Notes: generated by a model not told the origin, from the sequence alone. Numbered from the stretch's first letter, positions 10,290 to 20,386 are shown. The stretch: DNA of 64,000 nucleotides from Alphaproteobacteria bacterium (GCA_016776605.1 JADHTB010000018.1:17960-81959); one strand, 5' to 3'. Numbers and translations are program-made.

Positions 10290-11126
10290 TTATGCTGCGG
10301 GCGCTTCTGGCGCGGGCGCTTCTGGCACAGCCTCTGCCTCGGTCGAGGCTGCTACATCATCTGCAGCCACGATTTCCTCCATGGGAAGTTCTTCCGCTGC
10401 CCCCAGGTCCTCACCATCAATCTGCCGTTCCTGCTGCAAGCCGGCGATAACCGATCGCGAGATCAAATCCAGGTACAGGGAAATGGCCCGCGCCGCATCG
10501 TCATTGCCCGGAATGGGAAAGTCGATCAGATCCGGATTGCAATTGGAATCCACCACCGCGATCACCGGAATGTTCAACTTCTTTGCTTCTTGGATGGCGA
10601 TCTCTTCCTTGTTGGTGTCGATCACGAACATCACCGCCGGCAAGCCGCCCATATCCTTGATGCCGCCCAGGGCGCGTTCCAGCTTGTCCCGCTCCCGGGT
10701 TAACTGCAACATCTCCTTTTTGGTCAGGCCGCTGCTGCCTTCATCTCCCAATTGCTCTTCCAACACCCGCAGGCGCTTGATGGAATTGGAGATGGTCCGC
10801 CAGTTGGTCAGCATGCCACCCAACCAGCGATGATTAACGTAATATTGCCCGCAGGCACTGGCGGCGGCAGTCAATGGCGCGGACGCCTGCCGCTTGGTGC
10901 CGACGAACAACACCCGGCCACCGCGCGCGACCTCGTCACGTACCTTAACCAGGGCGCGTTGCAGCATCGGCGCGGTTTCCCGCAGATCCATAATGTGGAT
11001 GCTGTTACGCTCGCCATAGATAAAGGGGGCCATCTTGGGATTCCAACGATGGGTTTGATGGCCAAAATGAACGCCAGCTTCCAACAGCTGACGCATGGTA
11101 AATGTCGGAACGTCCGAAAGTGTCAT
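10290..11126 (-). CDS. rpsB: 30S ribosomal protein S2
   Basis: Small-subunit protein bridging head and body of the 30S particle. Family motifs: [47 protein letters not shown] and [24 protein letters not shown]. Two ATGs are adjacent (11129 and 11126); I take the second because GGAG then sits 6 nt upstream. The last 40 residues or so are an acidic, alanine- and proline-rich tail ([11 protein letters not shown]), longer than in E. coli S2. It is the first gene of the long minus-strand operon. Confidence 0.97.
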   Translation of the reverse strand: MTLSDVPTFTMRQLLEAGVHFGHQTHRWNPKMAPFIYGERNSIHIMDLRETAPMLQRALVKVRDEVARGGRVLFVGTKRQASAPLTAAASACGQYYVNHRWLGGMLTNWRTISNSIKRLRVLEEQLGDEGSSGLTKKEMLQLTRERDKLERALGGIKDMGGLPAVMFVIDTNKEEIAIQEAKKLNIPVIAVVDSNCNPDLIDFPIPGNDDAARAISLYLDLISRSVIAGLQQERQIDGEDLGAAEELPMEEIVAADDVAASTEAEAVPEAPAPEAPAA

Positions 11127-11243
11127 CATCTTCTCCGGTTATGCCTCCGCGGGCGCCCATCCGTTTCCGGACACCGGAGCATCGATAGGGTCTGTCTGTC
11201 CCATCGACGCAAGCCCACGTGCGATTTAAGTTATAGTGGGCGC

Positions 11244-11272
11244 TACATAAACGGATTTGCGCACCTTTGCAA
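11244..11272 (-). promoter_or_regulatory. Candidate sigma-70 promoter for the rpsB operon
   Basis: On the minus strand TTGCAA (11267-11272) is followed after exactly 17 bp by TATGTA (11244-11249), about 115 bp upstream of rpsB. The match to consensus is 4/6 and 3/6, so this is only a candidate. A nearby TATAAC lies a few bases downstream and could be the real -10 box. The roughly 110-nt leader that would result contains GC-rich inverted stretches and could be an S2 autoregulatory leader. That part is inference. Confidence 0.35.
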
Positions 11273-11314
11273 TGCAGATTACAGCGGAAAAAGTATTATT
11301 CCTTTCCTCCACCG

Positions 11315-14300
11315 TCACGCGTCATGGACATCCAAAACGCCGGGGATGGCCTTCAAGGCGCCGCGCACTTGCGGGGTGATGGCAAAGCCGCCCGGCAGGG
11401 TAACTTCTACCTCGCGCCCTTTCTCGGCCAATTCCAACAACAAAGTGACCTGGCCACGGCCCGAATTGTGATCGCTCAACAGATGGCGTAGCGAAGCCAG
11501 GGGATCGGGGCCCTTCAGGAAGACTCGAATGCCGCTGGCCACGGTCAGACTGGCCTGGTCGATGTCGGTGATCTGGCTGGCAATCATGCGGCGTCGTTCG
11601 CCATCATCGCGCACATCGACGGTCATGACGACGGAGCGCCCCTTGATCAGAAATTCCCGGCTGGCCGCCAAATCATCGCCAAACATTGTCAGTTCAAAAA
11701 TACCGGTCTGATCCGAGACCCGGACAAAGGCATAGGGATTACCCTTGGCGCTTTTCCGCTCGCTTACTTCTTCGATCGTGGCGGCAATGCGGAACTGCTT
11801 GCCGCCCTTTTCGGCGCGGGCCTCCAATTCGGCGTAATTGACCATGGACTTCCGGGACAAGAGCGCGGAATAGGATTCCAACGGATGGGCGGAAAGATAA
11901 AACCCGATGGCCTGGGCCTCGTTCGCCAACTTGTCCAATTGCAGCCATTCGGCCACCATGGGCAAAGGCGGCGGCGGTACATCGGCCGCCCCATCGTCGC
12001 CGCCGAACAGACTGACCTGGTCGGAATCCCGCTCCTCTGCCGCGTGGCCGGCAAAGCGCAGCAATATTTCCGCTGCCGCCAGCATTTGTGCCCGGTTCGA
12101 ATTCAGGCCGTCAAAGGCGCCGGCGCGGGCCAGATTTTCCACCTGCCGTTTGTTGATCTGGCGCGGGTCCAGGCGGCCGGCAAAGTCCCAAACATCCTTG
12201 AAACGGCCATTCGCCTGCCGTTCCGCCACTACCGCCGCCATCGCCTCGCGGCCGACATTCTTCACGGCCGCCAAGGCATAGTGAATAGCGCCCTTATTTT
12301 GCTCCCCTGCCTCCGCCGCCACCGTGAAGACAACGTCGGAATCGTTCAGATCTGGCGGCAGCAGACGAATACCCATGCGCTGCACCTCCTGCTTGAACAG
12401 GTTCAGCTTGTCGGTATTGGCCATATCCAGGGACATGGTCGCGGCCATGAATTCGACCGGATGGTTGGCTTTCAGATAGGCCGTTTGATAGGCGATCAGG
12501 GCATAGGCGGCGGCGTGGCTTTTGTTGAAACCATAGCCCGCGAACTTGGCCACCAGGTCAAAGACGTATTCGGCCCGATCCGCCTCTATCCCGTTGGCGA
12601 CGGCGCCGTCCACGAAGCGGGCGCGCTGGTCATCCATCTCGGATTTTATCTTCTTGCCCATGGCCCGGCGCAGCAGATCCGCCTCGCCCAGGCTGTAACC
12701 CGCCATTACCTGGGCGATCTGCATAACCTGTTCCTGATAAACGATGACGCCGTAGGTTTCGGTCAGGATATCCTTTAGGCAGGGATGCATGTAGTTGGCC
12801 GCCTCCACTCCCGATTTCACGCTGCAGAAGAGGGGAATATTGTCCATGGGACCGGGACGGTACAGGGCGACCACGGCAATGATATCCTCAAAGCAATCGG
12901 GCTGCATCTGCCGCAGCATGTCGCGCATGCCCGAACCTTCCAACTGGAACACGCCAACGGTCTCGCCCCGGGAGATCATTTGATAGGCGCCCTGATCATC
13001 CAGCGGTATCCGTTCGAGATCGAATTTCGGCTCGCGGCGGTGGATCATCTCCACCGCCCGGTCCAGCACCGTCAGGGTTTTCAGGCCGAGAAAATCAAAC
13101 TTCACCAGTCCCGCCGGCTCCACCCATTTCATGTTGAACTGGGTCACCGGCATATCCGAATTGGGATCACGGTAAAGCGGGACAAGCTGTTCCAACGGCC
13201 GGTCACCGATCACCACGCCAGCGGCATGGGTCGAGGCATGACGGTACAACCCCTCCAGCTTCATGGCGATATCGAACAGCCGGTCGACGCCCGGCTCCTC
13301 GCGCATCACCTGCTTAATGCGGGGTTCGGCCTTCAACGCCTCGGGCAAGGTGGTGGGATTGGCCGGATTGTTCGGCACCATCTTGCAGAGTCGGTCCACC
13401 AATCCGAACGGCATCTCCAACACCCGGCCCACATCACGCAACGCCGCGCGGGCCTGTAATTTACCGAAGGTGATAATCTGGGCCACCTGATCATGGCCGT
13501 ATTTGTCCTGCACATAGCGGATCACCTGATCCCGCTTGTCCTGACAGAAGTCGATATCGAAATCAGGCATCGACACCCGTTCCGGATTCAAAAAGCGTTC
13601 GAACAGCAAGCCGAAGCGCAAGGGATCCAGGTCGGTGATTTTTAGACTCCAGGCCACCACCGAGCCGGCCCCCGAACCACGCCCCGGCCCCACGGGAATA
13701 GACTGCGCCTTGGCCCATTGGATAAAATCAGCCACGATCATGAAATAGCCGGCAAAGCCCATATTGATAATTACACCCAATTCGAATGTCAGGCGCGCCC
13801 GATACGGCGCGGCCTGTTCCGAATCCTGGGCAAATCCCAGGGCCTGCATCCGTTCCTCCAGACCGGCCTCGGCCATGGCCCGCATAGCCGCTTTTTCGTC
13901 ACCTCCATCACCAAAACTGGGCAGGATCGGGTCCCGCGTGGGTACCCGGTAGGCACAGCGCCGGGCAATCACCATGGTATTGTCCAGGGCCTCGGGCAGA
14001 TCGGCGAACAGCGCCCGCATCTCGCGGGAAGAGCGGAAATAATGCTGCGCCGTCATGCGCCTACGGTCTGTCTGGCTGACAGTATTCTTCTGCGCGATAC
14101 ACATCAGCGCATCATGCGCTTCATGCATGGCGGGGTCGGCAAAATACACGTCGTTGGTCGCGACCAGGGGCAGGTCAAATTCGTAGGCCAGGTCGATCAT
14201 CGCCGCCTCACAGGCAGCTTCTTCCGACAATCCGTGGCGTTGTAATTCGATATACAGCCGGTCCGGGAATGCGGCGCCCAGTTCCAGCAGCAACGCGCGG

Positions 14301-14767
14301 GCATGATCTTCCTGGCCGGTGATCAATAATCGGCCCAGGGGCCCGTCGGCCCCGCCGGTGAGACAGATCAAACCTTCGCCCCATTGGCGCAAATCCGCCA
14401 TCTCGATCTGGGGCGTTTCGCCACCGTCGCTCTGCAGGTAGGATTTAGAGGAGAGCCGGGAAAGATTACCATAGCCAACTTCCGACTGCGCCAGCAGGAT
14501 CAGGCGATCAGGCTCGGGACTGACGCCGCCAGGCGCCCCGTCGTCGCGGCGCAGGGCCATGGCGGCACCAATGATCGGCTGCACCCCCGCCGCCATCATG
14601 GCCTCGGAGAATTCCAAGGCGCCGAATAGATTACCCGTATCGGTGATCGCCACGGCCGGCATCTCGCCATAGCGGCAAAGATCCGCCAACTCCTTGATAT
14701 GAATAGCACCTTCGGATAGGGAAAAGGCCGAATGTACGCGAAGATGGACGAAATCAGCGTGTGGCAT
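11315..14767 (-). CDS. dnaE: DNA polymerase III alpha subunit
   Basis: Replicative polymerase. The start ATG at 14767 (MPHADFVHLRVHSAFSLSEG) gives 1150 residues and matches the normal N-terminus. A further 27 codons upstream stay open but do not resemble the family. Domains in order: PHP domain (about 1-280), palm/finger polymerase core with the catalytic aspartate motif MPDFDIDFC, a fingers region with GYGFNKSHAAAYALIAYQTAYLK, helix-hairpin-helix (DPRQINKRQVENLARAGAFDG), and an OB fold (FRIAATIEEV to FELTMFGDDL). It is read from its own region and ends 188 bp upstream of the rpsB start. It may be in the same transcript or separate. Confidence 0.97.
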   Translation of the reverse strand: MPHADFVHLRVHSAFSLSEGAIHIKELADLCRYGEMPAVAITDTGNLFGALEFSEAMMAAGVQPIIGAAMALRRDDGAPGGVSPEPDRLILLAQSEVGYGNLSRLSSKSYLQSDGGETPQIEMADLRQWGEGLICLTGGADGPLGRLLITGQEDHARALLLELGAAFPDRLYIELQRHGLSEEAACEAAMIDLAYEFDLPLVATNDVYFADPAMHEAHDALMCIAQKNTVSQTDRRRMTAQHYFRSSREMRALFADLPEALDNTMVIARRCAYRVPTRDPILPSFGDGGDEKAAMRAMAEAGLEERMQALGFAQDSEQAAPYRARLTFELGVIINMGFAGYFMIVADFIQWAKAQSIPVGPGRGSGAGSVVAWSLKITDLDPLRFGLLFERFLNPERVSMPDFDIDFCQDKRDQVIRYVQDKYGHDQVAQIITFGKLQARAALRDVGRVLEMPFGLVDRLCKMVPNNPANPTTLPEALKAEPRIKQVMREEPGVDRLFDIAMKLEGLYRHASTHAAGVVIGDRPLEQLVPLYRDPNSDMPVTQFNMKWVEPAGLVKFDFLGLKTLTVLDRAVEMIHRREPKFDLERIPLDDQGAYQMISRGETVGVFQLEGSGMRDMLRQMQPDCFEDIIAVVALYRPGPMDNIPLFCSVKSGVEAANYMHPCLKDILTETYGVIVYQEQVMQIAQVMAGYSLGEADLLRRAMGKKIKSEMDDQRARFVDGAVANGIEADRAEYVFDLVAKFAGYGFNKSHAAAYALIAYQTAYLKANHPVEFMAATMSLDMANTDKLNLFKQEVQRMGIRLLPPDLNDSDVVFTVAAEAGEQNKGAIHYALAAVKNVGREAMAAVVAERQANGRFKDVWDFAGRLDPRQINKRQVENLARAGAFDGLNSNRAQMLAAAEILLRFAGHAAEERDSDQVSLFGGDDGAADVPPPPLPMVAEWLQLDKLANEAQAIGFYLSAHPLESYSALLSRKSMVNYAELEARAEKGGKQFRIAATIEEVSERKSAKGNPYAFVRVSDQTGIFELTMFGDDLAASREFLIKGRSVVMTVDVRDDGERRRMIASQITDIDQASLTVASGIRVFLKGPDPLASLRHLLSDHNSGRGQVTLLLELAEKGREVEVTLPGGFAITPQVRGALKAIPGVLDVHDA

Positions 14768-15096
14768 GAGGTGTTCTCTATTTCTCTGCTTATTTGCTAC
14801 CCAGGGCATTCGAGCCTCGAGAATCGGCCTAAGTCTTCCACGCGCCACCCCGCCTGTCGACTGCCCTATTCGCGCCTTTGTCTATCAAAGCGCGGGGCAT
14901 TGCCGTCGGCGCCGCAAATTCGCGCGTTTGAAACGCTCATCGCGGGACAAGTTGGTAGAACCGGGCCTGATCAACAGCGCCGATTGTGTAAATAAGACCA
15001 CCAAACGCCGGAGTTGCAATTAGAAAGAGTATGTTAATCATGTTCACACCATAGTAGGGTGTCTTGCGGCATAATGTTCGGTAGGGGGACAACGCA
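14768..15096. other. Divergent intergenic region dnaE / PAS kinase
   Basis: This 329-bp region separates divergently read dnaE and the PAS kinase and should contain both promoters. The only structure I see is a short inverted repeat ACACC-ATAGTA-GGGTGT at about 15045-15061, upstream of the kinase. Short open frames on both strands lack ribosome binding sites and are not called. Confidence 0.5.
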
Positions 15097-17361
15097 TTGG
15101 CTAAGCCAAACGTGGCATTGTCAAAAGGGCTCGACGCCAACGGCTTGAGCCGGTTGTTGGACATCGTTCCCGAGGCGGTCCTGGCAATCGATCAAAGGCA
15201 TCTAATTCGCTATTTCAATAAGCGGTCCGAGGATACGTTTGGCTACAGCGCCGAGGAAGTATTGGGCCAACCACTGGATATCCTGTTACCCAAAATCACC
15301 CGCGATAATCACGAACATCTGATCGATCGCTTCGCCAAAGCCGTTGACGAAAGCCAGGATGTCACGTGGAGCCCCTCCATGCGCGGCCAGCACAAGAGTG
15401 GGCGTGAAATTCCACTCAATTCCACCATCTGCCGTCTGGAAATTGATGGTGAACTGTATTTTGCCGCCGTGCTGCACGATATCAGCAGCCACAAACACAC
15501 GGAACTGGCCTTGCGGCAAAGCGAGGAAAGCTACCGCGAGCTGATCGAAACCTCGATCCAGGGCATGCTGATCCAACAGGCTCAACGCATGGTTCTGGTC
15601 AACCACGCTTTCGCGGCGATGACCGGCTACGAAATCAGCGAATTGCTGAGCATGAACGTTGATGATCTTCGACATCCTGAAGACCTGGCCAAGATACAAA
15701 AAAGACAGGCAAGGTTGGGGCAAATCGATGAATATGAAATCGACGAGACGCGCTTGGTGCGCAAGGACGGCTCTATTGTCTGGTTGCAAATCCGTGTCCG
15801 CGCCGTGGAATGGCAGGGGCAGCCAGCCCGGCTAATCACCGCTGTCGATATCAGCAAGCGCAAATTGGCCGAGGCGGAAGCCAGGCGGCAGCGGCGGTAT
15901 CTGACGACAAGCGAAAGACTGGCGGGCGTTGGCAGTTGGGGGCGCCGGTTGGATGCGGATGAATCCTTCTGGTCCGACGAGTATTATCGAATCCTGGGTA
16001 TCATGCCCGGCAGCATCAAGCCGGACTATCCGAGCTTTCTGACTTTCGTTCATCCCGATGACCGGGCAGGCATCGACAGGCAGCGGAACGAATTCATTTC
16101 AAACGGCAAATGGTTTTCCGAAGAGATCCGGATCGTGCGCCCGAACGGCGACGTTCGCATAGCGGTCGCACAATGGGAAATGTTGCAGGACGACAACGGC
16201 CGGCCCGTTGAAATTTCCGGCTCCATACAGGACATCACAGAACAGCGGGTCGCGGAATTGGGGCTACGCGATAGCGAAAAGCGCTTTCGTGATATTGCCG
16301 AAAATACTCCCCTCGCCCTCGTCATAACCCGCCGCGGCGACGGCACCATCCTGTTCGCCAACCACCGGGTGGAACCTATTCTGGGCGTATCGGCGGAACA
16401 GATACTGGGCCGGGACATCGAGAAGTTTTATTGGCGGCCCAAAGACCGCAAAGCATGGACGTTACAACTGGATCAGGAAACCCAGGTCGATGGCAAACCA
16501 TTGCAAATGCGCCGGGCGGATGGCCGCCGCATTGCGACGCGGCATTTCCTGCGATCGGCGATTTACGATGGTGAAGAGGCGATCCTGGGCGCCTTCGAAG
16601 ACGTAACCGAAAGGCTGGAACTGGAAGAACGCCTGCGTCAGGCGCAAAAAATGGAAGCGGTGGGTCAATTGACCGGCGGCATAGCCCACGATTTCAATAA
16701 TCTTTTGGCGGTGATCATTGGCAACCTGGCGCTTGTGCAAGAGGATCGCACCGTCGGCCAAAACGCGCGGGATATGGCCGGCAGCGCCCTGGCGGCCGCG
16801 GAACGTGGCGCCGGGCTGACCCATCGGCTGTTGGCTTTTGCCCGGCGGCAACCGCTGGCGCCCCAGTCCACGGATCTGAATAGCCTGATCAATGGCATGG
16901 ATGATCTATTGCGCCGCAGTCTGGGCGGTAACATCAAAATCCATACGGCGTTGGGAGATGGTCTTTGTCTTTCCAAAATTGACCCCGTGCAGATGGAGAA
17001 TGCCGTCTTGAACCTGGCGATCAATGGCCGGGATGCCATGGTCCCGGGCGGCGAACTAAGCATTACAACCAGCAATTTCGAGGTAGATAAACTGCTGCTA
17101 TTCGGCGAGCAAGTGATCCAGCCAGGGAGCTATGTTGTTCTGTCCGTACGCGACACGGGCTCCGGCATGTCCAGCGACGTCATGAAGCAAGCAGTTGACC
17201 CATTCTTCACCACAAAAAAGGTCGGCAAAGGCAGCGGCCTGGGCTTAAGCATGGTGTACGGCTTCATCAGACAATCGGGCGGATATTTGCGCCTTGAAAG
17301 CGAGCCGGGCCAGGGCACCACGATTTCAATGCTGCTGCCCCGGGTAATCCCGGATAGCTAG
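15097..17361 (+). CDS. Multi-PAS sensor histidine kinase (no receiver domain)
   Basis: Predicted soluble sensor kinase of 754 residues. Four PAS/PAC modules are visible at about 13-135, 146-265, 275-395 and 400-515. HisKA follows with the phospho-acceptor in GQLTGGIAHDFNNLLA (His 531), then HATPase_c with N-box NLAINGRDAM, G1 DTGSGM and G2 GKGSGLGLSM. No membrane segment is seen, so the signal is probably cytoplasmic (redox, gas or light ligand unknown). The start is a TTG at 15097 with AGGGGGA about 9 nt upstream; no upstream ATG fits. No response regulator is adjacent. The kinase core resembles the two hybrid kinases at 29016-34743 but lacks their C-terminal receiver. Confidence 0.85.
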   Translation: MAKPNVALSKGLDANGLSRLLDIVPEAVLAIDQRHLIRYFNKRSEDTFGYSAEEVLGQPLDILLPKITRDNHEHLIDRFAKAVDESQDVTWSPSMRGQHKSGREIPLNSTICRLEIDGELYFAAVLHDISSHKHTELALRQSEESYRELIETSIQGMLIQQAQRMVLVNHAFAAMTGYEISELLSMNVDDLRHPEDLAKIQKRQARLGQIDEYEIDETRLVRKDGSIVWLQIRVRAVEWQGQPARLITAVDISKRKLAEAEARRQRRYLTTSERLAGVGSWGRRLDADESFWSDEYYRILGIMPGSIKPDYPSFLTFVHPDDRAGIDRQRNEFISNGKWFSEEIRIVRPNGDVRIAVAQWEMLQDDNGRPVEISGSIQDITEQRVAELGLRDSEKRFRDIAENTPLALVITRRGDGTILFANHRVEPILGVSAEQILGRDIEKFYWRPKDRKAWTLQLDQETQVDGKPLQMRRADGRRIATRHFLRSAIYDGEEAILGAFEDVTERLELEERLRQAQKMEAVGQLTGGIAHDFNNLLAVIIGNLALVQEDRTVGQNARDMAGSALAAAERGAGLTHRLLAFARRQPLAPQSTDLNSLINGMDDLLRRSLGGNIKIHTALGDGLCLSKIDPVQMENAVLNLAINGRDAMVPGGELSITTSNFEVDKLLLFGEQVIQPGSYVVLSVRDTGSGMSSDVMKQAVDPFFTTKKVGKGSGLGLSMVYGFIRQSGGYLRLESEPGQGTTISMLLPRVIPDS

Positions 17362-17463
17362 CGGCTTCCCAGTTCGATTGGAATCCCCCCGCATCGATAC
17401 ATATCCTTTTCGAGCGGGGCATATTCGGACTATACAAGACGGCAGTTAACAAGGGACAGCGGT

Positions 17464-18216
17464 ATGATTGAGGTCCAGGGCCTGCGGAAAAGCTTCAATG
17501 GCGTCGAAGTCCTGCGCGGGATCGACTTTACCGCCCGAGATGGCGAGATCACCGGCCTGATCGGGCCCAACGGCGCCGGCAAGACCACCACCCTGCGGAT
17601 GCTATATACGGTATTGCGGCCCGATGGCGGCCGCGCTCTGGTCGATGGCCATGACGCCAGCCTTGATCGCCTGCAGGTACAGAGACGAATTGGTGTTTTG
17701 CCCGATAACCGGGGCCTGTACCCGCGTCTGACCGCGCGGGAACATGTGCGTTATTTTGGTCGTCTGCATGGCCTGACCGGGGCGGAATTGGAGGCCCGCA
17801 TCGACCGGTTGGTCGACCGCCTGGGCATGGCTGATTTTGCCGACCGGCGCTCCAAGGGCTATTCCAAAGGCCAGACCTTGAAAGTCGCCCTGGCGCGGGC
17901 GCTGGTACATGAACCGGCCAACGTGATGCTGGACGAACCGACCAATGGCCTGGACATCGCATCCAGCCGGGCGGTGCGGGATTTGATCCGTGAAATCCGC
18001 GATCAAGGGCGTTGCGTACTGTTTTCCAGTCATATCATGGGTGAAGTGGAAGCCTTGTGCGACCGCATCGTTGTCATTTCCGATGGCCTGATCGTGGCCG
18101 ATGGTAATCCGGAAGAATTGCGCCAAGCCACGGGCCATGGCAACCTGGAAGAGGTCTTTCTGACGGCTGTTGCCCAAGGCGGGACGGTCGTAGGCGCTGG
18201 TGGTGATCGTGCGTAA
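17464..18216 (+). CDS. natA: ABC transporter ATP-binding protein, NatA-like
   Basis: Energises the membrane protein encoded next door, probably for export of Na+ or a small toxic molecule. The 250-residue chain has Walker A GPNGAGKTT at about 38-46, a Q-loop region RRIGVLPDNRGLY, Walker B NVMLDEPTNGLD and the H-loop SSHIM. The ABC signature reads YSKGQ instead of LSGGQ, a variant seen in NatA-type exporters. The ATG is preceded by AAGGGACAG. Its end overlaps the permease start, so the two are translationally coupled. Substrate assignment to sodium rests on family resemblance only. Confidence 0.85.
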   Translation: MIEVQGLRKSFNGVEVLRGIDFTARDGEITGLIGPNGAGKTTTLRMLYTVLRPDGGRALVDGHDASLDRLQVQRRIGVLPDNRGLYPRLTAREHVRYFGRLHGLTGAELEARIDRLVDRLGMADFADRRSKGYSKGQTLKVALARALVHEPANVMLDEPTNGLDIASSRAVRDLIREIRDQGRCVLFSSHIMGEVEALCDRIVVISDGLIVADGNPEELRQATGHGNLEEVFLTAVAQGGTVVGAGGDRA

Positions 18217-19381
18217 CATCTGGATCGTCTTTGCAAAGGAAAGCATCGACAATCTGCGCGACCGGCGCAGCCTGATCCTGGCCCTGGTCTATCCCGTCAT
18301 CGGCGCCCTGTTGTTAGGCATGTTGGTCAGTTTCGTGGGCGGCATGTTTCGCGGCCAGAGCTATCGCGCCTTGTCCTTGCCGGTAGAGGGAGCCGATCAG
18401 GCGCCTGAACTGATAAATTTTCTAGCGGCGAAGGGGGTTAATATTCGCCTGGCGCCGGTCGATCCGCACCAGGCGGTACGCGACGGCACCGCCGATGCCG
18501 TGTTGATTATTCCCGACGGCCACGCCAGGGATTTTGCCGCCAGGCGGCCGGCCGGCTTGGAAATGGTGGTCAACGCCACGCGGCTTTCCACCGTGATCAA
18601 GGTCAGCCGGGTGGTGGAAATTCTACGTGAATATGGCCGCGAGGTGGGTCAGGCGCGTCTGCGCGCTCATGGCATCGAACCAGAGATCGCCTCGCCATTG
18701 AATTTGCATTCCATCAATGTCGGCCGCTCGCGCAATCTGGCTGGCTTCTTCCTGAATATGCTGCCGCCTTTCATCATTTTCACCATTTTTGTCGGTGGCG
18801 TCTATCTGGCGATCGATACCACCTCGGGCGAACGCGAGCGTGGCTCGCTGGAACCATTGCTGGCCAATCCCGTAGCCCGCTGGGAATTCATGCTGGGCAA
18901 GGCCCTGGCCACCTTTGCTTTCACCTTGATGGCCGTATTGGTGCAACTGCTGGCCTTCAAGATCATGTTCGAAGTGGTTGCCGCGGGTGAATTCGGCATC
19001 AAGATCAGCCCCGATTTGACCGCCTTTATGGGCGTTGCCTTGCTCTGCCTGCCCTTGATCGGTTTCGCGGTGGCCTTGCAAATCATCGTCGCCACGGTTT
19101 CGCGTAGCTATAAAGAGACCCAAACCTATCTGGGATTATTGCCGCTGATACCGTCCCTACCCGGCATGATCCTGGTTTTCGTGCCGGTGAAAGCGCAGAT
19201 ATGGATGATGGCGATCCCCACTTTCGGGCAGATATTGTTGATTGGCCGCCTCATGCGGCAAGAGCCGGCGGCATGGTTGAATATCGCCGTTTCGGTGGGA
19301 ACAACCAGCCTGATTACGGCGCTTTTGCTGTACGTCGCGGCCCGCCTTTACAATCGTGACCAGATGTTATTCGGCGCATAG
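18200..19381 (+). CDS. natB: ABC transporter permease, NatB-like (ABC-2 type)
   Basis: Membrane partner of the preceding ATPase. The 393-residue chain has one N-terminal helix (SLILALVYPVIGALLLGMLVSF), a large extracytoplasmic domain (about 50-180) and five or more C-terminal helices starting near FFLNMLPPFIIFTIFVGGVYLA. The conserved DTTSGERERGSLEPLLANPV segment of NatB/ABC-2 permeases is present. The start is one of several GTG codons (18200, 18203, 18209); GTG 18209 (MRNIWIVFAKES) is equally plausible and overlaps the ATPase by only 8 bp. Downstream is a palindromic repeat pair, not a clear terminator. Confidence 0.85.
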   Translation: MVIVRNIWIVFAKESIDNLRDRRSLILALVYPVIGALLLGMLVSFVGGMFRGQSYRALSLPVEGADQAPELINFLAAKGVNIRLAPVDPHQAVRDGTADAVLIIPDGHARDFAARRPAGLEMVVNATRLSTVIKVSRVVEILREYGREVGQARLRAHGIEPEIASPLNLHSINVGRSRNLAGFFLNMLPPFIIFTIFVGGVYLAIDTTSGERERGSLEPLLANPVARWEFMLGKALATFAFTLMAVLVQLLAFKIMFEVVAAGEFGIKISPDLTAFMGVALLCLPLIGFAVALQIIVATVSRSYKETQTYLGLLPLIPSLPGMILVFVPVKAQIWMMAIPTFGQILLIGRLMRQEPAAWLNIAVSVGTTSLITALLLYVAARLYNRDQMLFGA

Positions 19382-19397
19382 CAACGACTGGGCACAG

Positions 19398-19596
19398 GAG
19401 CATTTTCATTCTGAAAATGCTCAGATCTTTAGAATTAGAGCAATTTTTCCAACCACTTAGAATCGCTTCACGATTCTCATTAATTCGGAATTGCCTAGAG
19501 CAATTTTCAATTAATTGGCGTCGCTTTCGCGACTTAAGTGATTGGTTCAATTGCTCTGCTTTTAAGAGTCCGAGCGCATTTTCTTCGAATGCGCTC
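19398..19596. repeat. Two abutting 100-bp palindromic elements, opposite orientation
   Basis: Order along the plus strand: a 25-nt hairpin at 19398-19422 (GAGCATTTTCA, TTC, TGAAAATGCTC); spacer; a 60-nt palindromic module at 19437-19496 with core AGAATCGC/GCGATTCT-like arms; then directly a 61-nt module at 19497-19557 (AGAGCAATT ... AATTGCTCT) with GTCGC/GCGAC core; spacer; and a 25-nt hairpin at 19572-19596 (GAGCGCATTTTC...GCGCTC). Each half is about 100 bp with the same architecture, so two copies lie palindrome to palindrome. The pair separates the ABC exporter from the crp-like gene. Confidence 0.88.
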
Positions 19597-19666
19597 TGGC
19601 CCGTCGCCCGCAACCGGACTAAGCTGTTGCTGCGCAAATGAGTGTGTCAGAAGGGTCCGAAATATC

Positions 19667-20386
19667 GTGTCAAGCGAGCAACAGAGCCGGCTGGCCGGCA
19701 TCGGTTTGTTGGAAGGCATCAGCGACGAAAGCAGACGTGCCCTGGAAAAGCGCTGCCGCTGGCGGCGCTATGCGGCCGGCGAACAAATTCTGGACAAGAA
19801 CAGCGGCGACCGCGACGTCTATTTTGTCGCCGAAGGCGCCGTCCAGGTGGTCAATTTTTCCATGACCGGACGCGAAATTGCCCTCGCCCGCCTGCCGACC
19901 GGTGGCTTTTTTGGCGAACTGTCGGCGATCGACGGACGGCCCCGCTCGGCCAATGTAGTGGCGCTGGATAACTGTCTGTTGGGTTCATTGTCTCCGCAAT
20001 TATTCATTGAGCAGATTGTCGGCCATCCGGAATTGGCGGTGAAGGTTCTGGGCCGCCTGGCCGGGATCGTACGCAGCTGCGATGAACGGATCATGGATCT
20101 TTCCACCCTTGGCGCGGTGGAACGGGTTTATCGCCAAATTTTGCTCTTGGCGGAGGAAAGTCCGGTAGACCCCGGAAGCTGGCTAATCCGCGCCCTGCCC
20201 ACGCACAAGGCTATTGCCGCCATGGCCTCGACCACCCGGGAAACCGTTGCCCGGTCTATCTCGCAATTGACAAGCGGCGACATTGTCGAGCGCAAGGGCC
20301 GCATTCTTTACCTACGCGACCGCGAACGTTTGGAACGATTGGCCGGCGCCCTGGATAGCGCCCAGGAAGAAGATTTTTCCCGCTGA
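19667..20386 (+). CDS. Crp/Fnr-family transcriptional regulator
   Basis: DNA-binding regulator with an N-terminal cyclic-nucleotide-binding beta roll and a C-terminal winged helix. The phosphate-binding cassette FGELSAIDGRPRSA is well preserved, including the Arg-Ser pair that holds cAMP or cGMP in Crp. No N-terminal cysteine cluster is present, so it is not an Fnr iron-sulphur sensor. The HTH lies at THKAIAAMASTTRETVARSIS near the C-terminus. I start at GTG 19667 (GAAGG about 12 nt upstream), giving 239 residues. The 43 codons further upstream read through the palindromic repeat and are rejected. Targets are unknown; the nearest genes are the ABC exporter and the Flp pilin. Confidence 0.88.
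   Translation: MSSEQQSRLAGIGLLEGISDESRRALEKRCRWRRYAAGEQILDKNSGDRDVYFVAEGAVQVVNFSMTGREIALARLPTGGFFGELSAIDGRPRSANVVALDNCLLGSLSPQLFIEQIVGHPELAVKVLGRLAGIVRSCDERIMDLSTLGAVERVYRQILLLAEESPVDPGSWLIRALPTHKAIAAMASTTRETVARSISQLTSGDIVERKGRILYLRDRERLERLAGALDSAQEEDFSR

Noticed and set aside
14937..15164. Minus-strand frame with a hydrophobic stretch (MINILFLIATPAFGGLIYTI) overlapping the PAS kinase start
   Set aside because: Overlaps the kinase N-terminus, has no ribosome binding site and no known homologue that I can name.
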